From: Motacilla alba alba
Lineage: Eukaryota > Chordata > Aves > Passeriformes > Motacillidae
Reading direction: 5' to 3'
DNA: 64,000 nucleotides
NCBI RefSeq assembly: GCF_015832195.1
Contig: NC_052018.1
Coordinates: forward strand, 53,567,666 to 53,631,665
Shown: in pieces, positions 1 through 10,834 of the stretch
How the letters are laid out: each line of letters opens with the position of its first letter
How positions within the stretch are numbered: position 1 is the stretch's first letter
Translations under genes and position numbers: made by a program
The notes under the pieces: model-generated
What the model was told of the DNA's origin: nothing
The model's database searches: none
The model's input: only the letters and a program-made list of their open reading frames with translations

Positions 1-1150
1 GCTGAGCTCTGCCTCTTACCCAGCCTGGGAAGCTGTACACACAGTCCAGGGACTGTTCAGCAAACAGAGTCATTCATTCTCAGCACAAGCCCATATGCCC
101 TAAAGTTTGCTTGCTTATTTTTCAGGTGTACCACTGGGTCTAATAAATTATATAATTTCCCCCCATACAGCTACCTTCTTATATCATTACCTGTCACAAA
201 CACAACAGTGCTACTATTCCTAAATATTTTGCAGGGCAAAATTACCACTCAATCCAGTTGTAGCTGAAAAAAATCAGCAGTTCTGTGGGTTGTTCCCCAG
301 GACCCCAGTGGAGGGGCCCAGATTAAATTCTATCAATAGCCATTTGTGAAAGAACTGGTTTAATAAGACCTACCTAGAATCACTCAAATATTTCAGGAGA
401 ATCCAGGTTTTTGAGAGTGGAGCTCAATTTCTTCCATCAAAAAGGTTTCTTTCTCTTCTTGAGCTCTTTTGCCTTGTTTGACAATGAGTTTCAACTTCCT
501 GGACATCCAGTAAGGGTCTTACTGCCAAGGACCCCCTTTACAAAATAACTGATTCTTTATGAGACACTTCGGAGCGCAATCATCTTCTTCACTGAATGAG
601 CTGAAGATTACTGCTAATGAGACAATTGCACATTATCTCAGCATGCACCTCGAAGAAGAACAAATAAGAGACTGCACTGGCAATCAAAATCTGGCATTTC
701 CTAACTTACAAAGGCTTGACTTTGTGACATTTGTGTGTAACTTTTCCTTCACCAAACATTTTGTGCTATTATGCAGAAAACTCCAGAATCATCAATAGCT
801 TGTGAGCTTTCAAGCCCCCAGTGGAGACAACTGCAGCTTTGAGGAAACGGGGCAGCTGGGAGGGATTGACAACCTGGTGACATGGAACATCATTTTGCAG
901 GGATGACTTTGTTGTCACTTCTGCAGCTTTACGCTGGCACTTAAAAATTAGTGAGACACAGACTACCTCTCAGAATCCCTTCTCGTCTTTCTCTAAATCT
1001 GATCCTTTCTTATCTATCTGGTAGGCTGTCCATGACCCACATGGAATTTTTCCCTTAACTCCCCTTGCCAGTATTACATCTCACATATACTCCCCTTTTT
1101 TGTCTCCAGGCTTCTCATTAGAATGCTTGCATTCCAGCCTGCCCTACTCA

Positions 1151-1530
1151 CGGAATCACACAGCTGAGGTCAGAAGGCACCTCTGGAGATTGTCTAGACC
1201 AACCTCTCTGACTAAAGTGGGGTCAGCAAATACAGCAGGCTGCTCAGGGCACTGTCCAGTCAGATTCTGAATATTTCCATTGAGGGCAACTCCAGTGTCC
1301 ACCTGAGCAACCTTATTCAACCTTATTCAATGTTTGACCACCCACTCAGTAAAGTTTCTTCTTTCGTAATTTAGATATTTCAGTTGTGCCCACTGCCTCA
1401 TCTGATTTCAATATGGATACATATGGATAATTTTCCTCTATACTTCTCCAGACTAAACAGTGCCAGCTCTCTAAGTCTCTCCTCTTATGACAGACATGCC
1501 AGTCTTTGGCACACTAGTCATCCCACAAGC
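1151..1530 (-). mobile_element. CR1 LINE fragment, 3' part, old and diverged
   Basis: The left edge reads like the reverse complement of a CR1 3' end (GGAATCACACAGCTGAGGTC, then a segment like 'ctggagatcatctagtccaa'). It is followed by CR1 landmarks in reverse: 'caggctgctcaggg', 'ttgtccagtcagattctgaatat', 'tgtttgaccaccc', 'cagttgtgcccactgcctc', and 'cttctccagactaaacagtgccagctctctaagtctctcctc'. The element therefore lies on the minus strand with its 3' terminus near 1151. It is 5'-truncated near 1530 and carries many substitutions plus a 10-bp tandem duplication (ccttattcaa twice, 1311-1330). Part of an open frame at 1384-1779 falls in it, but that frame is antisense to CR1 and not a gene. The right boundary is approximate. 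Confidence 0.8.
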
Positions 1531-4045
1531 TTCCCCTTTTTAGTCCCATCTTTGCTGTCTGCCCCAGCTCTAAAACCCCTTTTTCTCTTAGCAGACCCTA
1601 CACCCCTTGACTTTTGCCTAGTTATTTCCAGCCTCAATCCTTGTCTCCTCTGCACTGCTGCTTTCCAGCTCCTATTCAACCTACACTCTGTTGATCTGAC
1701 TTTCTGTCTGTGTTCCTGTCTGTTTTCCCATTTTGCAGGTTCTCCTCTCCTTCCTTTTTTTCACACTCCCTTCCTGTGATGCCAGGAAATTACCAGACTA
1801 TGAAGAGCACAGGGACACACACTTGTGTCCTACTCTGTTCTGTTGTCTAGATGGAAACTACTTTTGGCAATCCAGAACAACAGCAGTAAAGATGTTCTCA
1901 ACCTCTAACCATACTGGTCAGCTGTATTCTAATATAGTCAGAATCTATGGGGGGGTTAAGACTTTGAGGTCTTAACAAGTCTCTGCTGAGATATGATTTT
2001 TTCAAAGGCTTACAACTCCAACAGGATTCTCACAGGAATAGAAAAACTACTCCCTTTACACAAATTCCTTGTGAAGAGTCAAGTCCCTGCTTGAAAGCTT
2101 AGGGATATAATATTTCGTCTGTGTTTTTGATGCAAACAACCATATAGCACTTAGTCCTTGCATCCAGAAATCTCCAAAGTCTTCGGGCTGATTTTTTCCC
2201 CATGCAAAAGACAACTAAAACTCCTAGCAACTGAGAACAGGGCAAGCAATAAACGGTTCTGTAACTAATGGTTAGTGTCAGTCAGCTTGGTAAACACAGC
2301 AAATCCCACATAACTGTTCCTCCACAGCTTTACTTTTAATCTTGTTAAGAAAACAGTTTCCATTTATAAAATTGAGTTTTATCTTGTTCTGACAAGATTT
2401 ATTGTCATTTTGGGCACAGACACTACCAAAAGCAATCATAAATTAAATTTCATTATCTTTAATAGAAGACTGAAATGCTAGGAAAAGTCTGATTTTTTTT
2501 TATTCTCGGATCTCTTACACCTTTTTTTGCCCATCCCTCTCTTCCCTTTAGCATTTATGTTTTCTGATAGAAGACAAGTTAGTCAAATGCATTAATACAG
2601 TTCACACACTGAAAGGAGACCACTACTCAAGGGAACCAATGAAGCACTTTTTCATATCTTTTTATGTGTAAGGGTTTACTGAGTGTCAACAGATAACTCC
2701 AAACCCAGAAAATTGTCACACCAATTGTGAATATATAACTTGACACCCACTGCACTGTAAGAAATTGCAACAATTCAGAGTTATTTTTCATCATAGTGAA
2801 GTTTTTAACTTAATTTTACACAATAAGCTTCTACAGTATATTTAGGATAGGAACTTTTTTTGTCCGTCTGTTTTTCACTGCCACTAAGAATCCATTTCTA
2901 TCTAACTCACATCACTGCTGAGAACACTTCTCTTTCTGAATATAATCTGATCAGTGAGAAGATACTTTCCAATATCGGCATTTAAGAAAGTGCAGAACAG
3001 ATTAGCCCACAAATTACTTTCCTAATTTAGTGTCAGAATAAACTGCAAGAAGCAAGGGAATGGAAGAAATTCAGAAGTGTGAGAATATATGTTTAAGAAA
3101 TAACAAGGTATTTATGAATATTTGTCCTCTTATATAATCTCACAGATTCATACATCTGTTATTCACAGGACTGTGGGTTGAAGCAGCATTTAAGAATAGA
3201 TGTTAAAGTCACTTTCATTTTTTAGCTTCTTTCAAACTTGTATAAATAAATCCATTTATACTTTTACTAAAATGGATCTCAGTAGAATCTTACTCAATCT
3301 TCATATTTGGGGATTCAGTCCTAAAAATAATGAAACAGCAGGGGAAATTCATCATAAAATATACTGTTCTCACTGGACAGATATAACATAGCTTTAAATT
3401 CCTAAGAAAGTTTTTAGCATATTTGGGAAGAGCCAGGAAATCTTGCAAAAATGGGAACTTTCATGTCAGTCATTCTCTATTAAATCTATGCTCAGAGGTA
3501 AGGACAGATTGCTACTCTGCATGGATAAATTAGGAAATACAATGATGAGTAAGACCTCCTCCTCTTTGGAGAAAGTCCATGATACTTGAAAGTAGAATCT
3601 ACAGTGGATATGCCATGCAAAGGATGAGGCAATTACAGCAGCCTTTGTATAACTAAAAGCAGTTCTAATTCTGGCATTCTGTCAAGCACTGGAAGACAAG
3701 TAAGTGTTTGTGATTGTGGCAGTTTTCCAAATTCGAGATGTGCATGACAAGAGTAACTCCTTGTCTTGGTAACTAAACATGAACCACTAATGGGGGTGCC
3801 TTGAAAAGGAAATCTGACCTAATGGAGGTCAATAAGAAACTTTGGCAGATTAGGTATGCATTGTCCTCTGTGCCTGGACAGGGTGGAGAGACATTTAGAT
3901 GCACAAAATGAATTAATTAGCCATCACCATTGAAATTCACTGGTTTTCTCCAGAAAGCTGCTTCCAACAGTGACCTCTGTAACAGATAATAGCATTTCCA
4001 TCTCATGGAAGCTGTCGTTGAAAAGCTTCCAGTTACTAAGAGATT

Positions 4046-4079
4046 AAAAAAAAAAAAAAGAAAAAAAAAAAGAAAGGAA
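4046..4079. repeat. A-rich homopurine tract
   Basis: A 34-nt run of A with four scattered interior G's. No element precedes it that would make it a retroposon tail. Confidence 0.9.
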
Positions 4080-7000
4080 TTTGATAGGAAAAACACAATG
4101 TACCCTTAGGTACAGTTTTATGAGAAAAACTCCTATATAGGGATACATAAGAAATATACATGCAAGTAACTGAATTTTGTGACAGAGGTTTAACATCTGA
4201 CAGTCTTAAACTGCAGCTTTTAACATCATGACTGCATGGTTTTGGGTAAGGAAAGATAGAGAGGAATGCTGGTTCATATTTATGTTCATCCACTGGTTGA
4301 ACTCCATAAATGTGGTTTTCCTGCAAGTCAAGATGTGGACTCCAAGATGTGCAGTCAACACAACAAGAATGTGCAGTGAAATGCCTGAAAAGCCTCTTGC
4401 TAATATTTACAGGGCAAGTATAATGAGTCCAGGGATGATGGATATATAAAAAGAGTGTTTGTTATTATTCTGACCAGAGCAAACTTGCCATTCATTACCT
4501 CAATATTCTTGAGAAAAAAAAAAGGCAGATTTTTTTAAAAGGGGCTATTTAATTTTTCACCTTGGAGTTTCACCAGTCAGCTAAAAACTGAATTATTACT
4601 AAAATAACACAGAGCTAGGATACAGGGATATTAAGCAACAGGTCATAAGAAAGATGTTAAGATTTGACCCCATTCCTCTCCCTGCTGTTTAAGAGGCAAG
4701 CCTAGCATGCAACATTTGAAGTGCCTGTGAAGCTTTCACTCTTGGCAGAAAATATCAACAAACAATCCAGCTCTGCTACACTTTGAGAAGGTGAAATGCA
4801 GCATTCAAAGGTCTTGTAATAAAATGATACAAATACAGTTATTTTTAGTGAAAACGTGACAACAGAGACAGAGGAACAGTGTTTCCTTTATAAGCTTTCT
4901 TCTCATTCTACTCACCAGGCAGAAAGATCTCTTTCCATATGAAACTGACTCATCGTGATGCCAACTATAAAATCTAGGTAATGCTAGGCTTCTAAAAAAG
5001 CCTAATACCAGACATATTTCTGTAGATGTTCCAAAAGGAGTCCCTTTTTATTCAAATACCTGCCATCTAAGCATGCTTGCTTTCCTAAGAGAAAACATGT
5101 TGTCTCTTCAGGGGATAAGCATGAGTGCATTGGGAAAGGCAGAACTCAGCCTGGCCCTTCATTTTCCAGGCATATGCACAGGGTTGTACAGCAGGTCAGA
5201 GGGCAGACAACCTCTGACCAGGATTTCTGAATGTCATGTCTGTGCAAATGATAGACACCTGCCTGCAGCTGCCATCTGGCACTGGCCTGCCCGACCTGGG
5301 TTTACTGATTTTTAAGTTCACTCTCTCAAAATGTTGTATTCCCAAAAAAGTGCTTTTGTTTTTTCTGGAAGGCGAGAGAATTTTAGAATTCTTTTCAGCC
5401 TAGGAAAAAAACCCCTGTGACATCTTACCTGTGGTTTCTATCACATCTAATATTTTTCACAAACATCTGTGGAATTTTTTCCCCCAAATTCTACAGATCT
5501 ATTAGAAAGTGCGAGTCATGGAGCTCAGAAATTAAGACATAATACATTTTATTCCTACTAATGTAAGGCATGGCAAGCAACTAGCAGCCAGCAGTCAAAA
5601 CAAAAATAGAAGGGAAAAGAAAGTATCAATGAAGTCACACCATTACTGTGGACAGCTGGGAAAGTCACAATTCTGCCAACTTAATTTATTTAACTTTTGG
5701 AGAGTGTTTCCTTTTATAAACATGTTTAAATGCAGACAGCGTAGCTGTAAGCAAATCCTATAACACCTCTACTTTCCTTTCAGGCATGCTACAATTCTGT
5801 CTAATCAGGATAAACAATTCACTCTAATGAAAACTTAAACATATTAGTGACAGTTGAACATGTTTTGCATTATATAGCTAGGAAAATTACATATCTCTCC
5901 CATATAGAAATTAACTTCTGTAACCCCATGAACAATAATTACAATCAACTAACATGAAAACACAACACGACAAAATGCACCCTGCAATTTATCTCCTCAA
6001 CAAAATTACGCTGCACAGAAGAGAAGGTATTCCATCACTTTACTCTGTACTGGTGCACCAAATGGCTAATGAAGTTCCTTCACTTACTGCAGATTGCTCC
6101 AAATCCCTAGCCAGCTAAGACGAAACAGATACACATAGCTTCTTTTAGTTATTAACATGAATATAATCCAGCTGATCTCTATAGTATGATTTTTTGTCTT
6201 TTTACTTTCTTACTTTCTTTCTGCAATAAAAAAGAAAAACCCAGAACAAGATACCTGTTACTCACACCTCAAATTCAATGGTATGGGTTTCGAATGTGAA
6301 GGAAAAGAAATAAATCCAAGCACACCTTTGAACACATTATTGGGACCATTTAAAACAAGAAGAAATATACATAAACTTTCAAGAAGCAAAACTTAAAAGG
6401 GCACCATCGAAAGAGTTAAGATTTCATTAATAGTGTTTGCTTTTACATGACATATCAAAAAAAGTAAGAACATCACTGGCCATCATACCATCATGCATTC
6501 GTAAGTGCATCCATGACAGTAAACCAACTGAAATCATTAAAAGAGACATAATTCGAGAACTACAATGAAAAAGAACAAAAACACATAACGAAATTACGAT
6601 GGAAAACCCAAGACTACATCCATAATAGATAAAATCGGGGGTCAAGAAACAAAAGCAATGTGTTAGAATTTTTAACAATTGTCTAGAAATGCCTTTCTTC
6701 TGCCTTTCCTGCAAATACAAGTGGCATTAATTCCATTCATTCTAATAAAAACACAGTAAAGTTACACTGCATGAAAAACACCTTAGGTCATAGCCAGATC
6801 TGTATTTAATAGAGTTTTAGCCATATTAAGAAATAAATACAGGTAATATAAAACAAAAAAATATATTTCAAAATAAATGATGCACTACTTAAGGAAACTG
6901 GAAATATTAAGCCATGAATTTTGCAGTATCAAAATGTACTGGACAGAATATTTAAAGACAAAAATCACTTCTACCTAAATGAAAAAGCAATTATCTCTAC

Positions 7001-7284
7001 CTCTGTATTTCATCAAGATATTACAATTCCCCTTTAAAAGAACAGGATGGTAACTATGCACACTACATTTTCATTGTATATATTCTCCTTACCCCTTGTT
7101 CCATAAAGTGACTCCTAAAAAGAGATGATAAAAGTGTATTTTGTGACAAGGGAAATCAAAAGAATGGGCCAAAGAAAATTTCCTACTTCAACATCATACT
7201 GCTTTATGTGACTTATAATTCTTGTAGGAAGAAAGGTATCCTCTAGTTCACATGAGGAGTATAGCTTTAAAATACTTCTGACAT

Positions 7285-7392
7285 TGAAAGGGTGGTGAGA
7301 CACTAGCACAAGTTCCCCAAAGAAACTGTAGAAGTCACAGCCCTGGAAGTCTTCAAGTTCAGGTTGCTTAGGGCTCTGAGCAACCCAGTGTA
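7285..7392 (+). mobile_element. CR1 LINE 3' untranslated fragment (plus), lacking its 3' end
   Basis: The segment with 'gggtggtgagacactagcaca', 'agttccccaaagaaactgtag', 'ccctggaagtcttcaag' and 'caggttgcttagggctctgagcaaccc' follows the plus-strand CR1 3' region (the 'cactggcacaggttgcccagagaagctgt' to 'gagcaacctggt' block). It stops abruptly at about 7392, where a CR1 3' end in the opposite orientation begins, so its own terminus is missing. The left boundary is approximate. Confidence 0.72.
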
Positions 7393-7460
7393 TCACAGAA
7401 TCATATCACAGGACTGACTGGGTTGTAAGGGACCTTAGAGATCAATCAGTTTTGACAGCC
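7393..7460 (-). mobile_element. Short CR1 LINE 3'-end fragment (minus)
   Basis: The plus strand shows 'tcacagaatcatatcaca' followed by 'gggttgtaagggaccttagagatcaatcag'. This is the reverse complement of a CR1 3' end, which normally reads 'ctttaaggtcccttccaacc...attctatgattct'. The fragment is about 65 bp, severely 5'-truncated, and sandwiched between two plus-oriented CR1 pieces. That position suggests a nested insertion or a rearrangement rather than three independent events. Confidence 0.72.
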
Positions 7461-7469
7461 TTGTCTCCA

Positions 7470-8098
7470 AATCAGAGAGACATCTGATATGTGAACCACT
7501 CAGTGGATAAGAAATTGGCTGGACAGTTGCACTCAGAGTTGGGATCAAGGGCTTGATATCCATAGACCCCAGTGACTGGTGGCATTCCTCAGGGGTTGGT
7601 GTAGGGACCAGAGCTGTTTAACATCTTTGTTGGTGATATGGACACTGGGATTGAGAACTTCCTCAAAAAATTTGCTGCTGACAGCAACCTGAGTGACGTA
7701 GACAAAACACTGGAGGGAAGGGATCCACAGGCCTGAGAGGCAGGCTGTGTGAACCTCATGGAGTTCAAGACAGCAAAGTGCAGGGTCCTGCACCAGGACC
7801 AGGACAATTCCAAGCACAAATACAGGCTGCGTGGAGGACAGTGACAGGACAAGGGATAATGACTTAACACTGAAAGAGGATGGATTTCAATTAGATGCCA
7901 GAAAGAAATTCTTTCCTGTAAGGATGATGAAGCACTAGCACAGGTTGCCCAGACAGGCTGTGGATGTCCTATCTCTGGAAGTGTTCAAGGCCAGGTTGGA
8001 TGGGGCCCCAGGCAACCTGGTCTAGTGGAAGATGTCCTTGCCCATGGCAGGTGATCTTTAAGGTCCTTTCCCACATAAACCATTCTATGATTCTATGT
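7470..8098 (+). mobile_element. CR1 LINE 3' region with internal deletion, ending in ATTCTATG repeats
   Basis: The element runs from the reverse transcriptase C-terminal region, through the 3' untranslated region, to the terminal octamer repeat ATTCTATGATTCTATG at 8082-8097. Conserved blocks include WIRNWLD (from 7503), GGIPQG, LFNIFVGDMDTGIE and TLEGRD in frames that no longer connect. The catalytic FADD-type motif reads FAAD, and in-frame stops and a frameshift near 7565-7610 show it is dead. At about 7838 the sequence jumps from 'cacaaatacaggctg' to 'gtgacaggacaagggataatg', omitting the intervening RT and 3' region normally several hundred bases long. From there the 3' region is well preserved ('gatgccagaaagaaattctttcctgt', 'ctctggaagtgttcaaggcc', 'gcaacctggtctagtgg'). 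Small frames on the minus strand here are antisense shadows. Confidence 0.9.
7503..7732 (+). pseudogene. Remnant of the CR1 reverse transcriptase reading frame
   Basis: This is the C-terminal palm/thumb region of a non-LTR retrotransposon reverse transcriptase, embedded in the CR1 copy. Residues such as WIRNWLD, TGGIPQG, ELFNIFVGDMD and KTLEGRD can be read, but only across two frames and several stops. The catalytic aspartate pair is reduced (FAAD instead of FADD). There is no start, no upstream RT domain and no endonuclease, so the copy is a non-functional fossil. Confidence 0.82.
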
Positions 8099-9308
8099 TT
8101 TGGTGATTATTAGCTTGAGTGTGGTACATTGACAAGTTAAAAGAAATTAATGCATTCATAAATTGAAATAGACATGATTTTAAAAATCTGATGTTATCAA
8201 GACTTAGGTGTGCATCATAAAGAAGATGCAGTAACTCAGGATTCCAACAAGAATTTCAATTATATTCAACAACTTCTTAAACACCTACTTGCCTTGAAAC
8301 CCATGTGTGAGTTAACATTTTGTCTTAGAGGATGATGAAGTTGAATCATTTACGTGAACATTATTTGTACACTTAGGCCTCGACTTTGATTCTATCTAAA
8401 ATTAAAAGTATCATTGGCTCTTGTTCTCCCTGATGTCTTTATCCTAGCCAACAAATCTCAGACATTCTCCTAAGCGGAAAGAGGTGGAGAAGTGCAGAAG
8501 TAATAATAGTAGAAAATAGCTTCTGATCAGAATGAAATCATAAACCCTTCAGCCAAAATCAACAACACCCGGCAAGTTTGATATCCCTCAGTTATCACAC
8601 CACTAGGAGGGTGCAAGGGTATCTCTGTGAGAAGCTGAAGAAGCAGCACAAATTCATTCATTTTCAGTTTTAAAATTCAAATTGAGCTGCCTGCAGAGAA
8701 GCTGATAAGCTCTCTAGTAGAGTATAAAGTGTACACAGACCTTAAGATCTAGCACAGGTGGATTATGTGTAATGAAGTAAAAGGAATAAATATCATCTAG
8801 GGTGAACAAATCCATCACAACTGTTATCCATGCAAGCAAAACAAAGCACAAAATGCAGTTAGGGTTATGAATAAAAATATCCAGAAGAGTATGTAAATAT
8901 TATATTTACAAAAATGTGCCTTGGAGTTCCTAGTAAAATGAACTTTCATGGTACACATTATATTTTTAGGTGGACATAAAGCAGAAGGTAGGGAGCTTTC
9001 TCCTTCAACTGTTTGGTTAACAAAGAGTGATCAGAAGCAAAAAGGAAATTTTTAAAAGGAGTTTCCTTCAAGCTAACAAAAATACTTCATCCGACTCCTT
9101 CTTGAACAAATGCTTATTTATCGCAATTCATATATACATTCAAGGTGGTTATACACTGCCATGTTACACCTCCATCTCTGATGGAGCCACAGCTGCAAAG
9201 CAGGTAATAGTGTTACCCAAGTTCCTGGGTGCTTCCTTCTGTTGGGTTTGGGCCGGTTTCCTCTCCTCCTTATTCCTTATCTAGAATCTCTCCTGATAAC
9301 AATGTCTC

Positions 9309-9369
9309 AAAAAAAACCCCAAAACCAGCAAAACAAAACAAAAAATCCCAAAAACCAACAAAACAAACC
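9309..9369. repeat. A-rich (CAAAA)-like low-complexity tract
   Basis: Irregular units of AAAAC, CAAAA and ACCAAC without any T apart from one interruption. No adjoining element recognised. Confidence 0.85.
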
Positions 9370-10368
9370 GATTAATGTAAAGTGGCTAAGCCAATAATGC
9401 CCCATATTTCCTTGAGCTTTTAGTTTCTGTCAGTCTCTTGCTTTTATCTTTTCTCCCAACTTGTTTACAGCAAGGACAGATTTTTGTTTTTCCTTCAGAC
9501 ATGTTCTGGGTCTATCAGAGAAGAGCCCTATGCTGTTTCAAAGGAAAATGGATGATTTTCTGCAACACATAGGAGATAATTTTTAAATTTCCTAACATTG
9601 GAAGCAAATGAGTTAAAAAGAAAAAGAAAGTGGATAACTACTTGGAATAAACATTAGTGAATGTTGTTCACCATGGTAATTCACAGTATATTAGCAAATA
9701 TTCTAAAGCATTTTGATACTCAAACCATTTTGAAAAAAGGAATATATTTTAGGAAAAAATTATATGCTAAGCGAGCCAGAGCGCAAATTAGTATTGGCTG
9801 TAATTCTGTTCCATTTAATTTGTTCGTTTGGGCTTGCTACATACGGGCAAACTCTCAGAAAACTAGTGCTTCTTTACTGCTCCATTTGCAAGTGTGTACT
9901 GAGGCAGTGACAACTTGTAGAATTAATACTTCAATATTCTTTCTTGAGCAGTGAAACTAGTTTCATATCTTGTTTGCCAAATCTACGCACAATGCACAAT
10001 TGCTTTAAATATGAACATTTTTCCAATACAAATGAACATTCTAAAAAACATAAACCAGGGGGGCACAATGGAAACATTCTCCTTGGGTTGTTGTAATTAG
10101 CAAATTATTTACTTTAGGTCAGTACCATTGTTAACTTTGAGACATAGCTTCTACATTCCTTCCACATAAACTGAATTTTAACTCTTGCATACAAATGAGC
10201 AAACACACCAGGAGGTCACTGAAAGATTTGGTTTTCAGATTGTCAGCTATGAAGTAATTCTGTTTTAGCATATATTCGCAATTTTCATTGCACTCATCAA
10301 CTCCCCACTTCAAATGACATATAATGTAGAGGAAAGGTATTGATGATGATTAAAAATACCTGTTCTAA

Positions 10369-10395
10369 CATTAAAATCACTCATTAAAATCACTA
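10369..10395. repeat. Short tandem duplication, 13-bp unit
   Basis: The unit 'attaaaatcact' followed by C and then A occurs twice back to back. It is a small local duplication with no obvious function. Confidence 0.7.
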
Positions 10396-10805
10396 CATTA
10401 AGAACAGCCAAGCACAAGGTTCAATGGCCAAGTAATAAATACGAAAAAAAATAATAAGAGCAATAAATGCCAAGATAATATTGGTATTGGAAAGCAAAAT
10501 GTTAGTGAGTATTACAGAAAAGACACCTTCAGAATTTGAAGTTGTATATGGAAGATTAAGATTGTGAAATTTCTTTCAGGGTCTCAGGTTATCTAATTAG
10601 TTTTCATATAAAGCATTGATGAGAACTCATTTTTATTCGAAAGCTCAGATGACATTCATGCCACAGTTAACCATGTCATGTTGCTTGGCTACATCCTGTT
10701 TTTATGTCAGCAGCACAGGTACCTATGTAGAACAAGAGATGAGGCAGCATTGAGCTGCAGAGGGCAGGCAGGGGCTCTCTGAGCTTGTTCAGGTACCTAG
10801 GCAGG

Positions 10806-10834
10806 TTTTTTTTTGTTTTTTGGGGTTTTTTTTT
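10806..10834. repeat. T-rich low-complexity tract
   Basis: Poly-T interrupted by G and GGGG. Read on the transcribed (minus) strand it is an A-rich segment. Confidence 0.85.

Noticed and set aside
1384..1779. 131-residue plus-strand open frame, hydrophobic
   Set aside because: Its first part is the antisense of a CR1 fragment and the rest is C/T-rich sequence that naturally gives Leu, Ser and Phe.
5420..5440. Recursive-splice-like AG|GT on the minus strand (CCACAG|GTAAGAT)
   Set aside because: The sequence before it is purine-mixed and lacks a good pyrimidine tract; such motifs recur several times in the window by chance.
7545..7870. Two minus-strand frames of about 90 residues
   Set aside because: They are antisense to the CR1 element.
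9160..9300. Possible LTR-like text ('gttgggtttgggccggtttcct') beside an A-rich tract
   Set aside because: No matching terminal repeat, target duplication or internal retroviral sequence was found.
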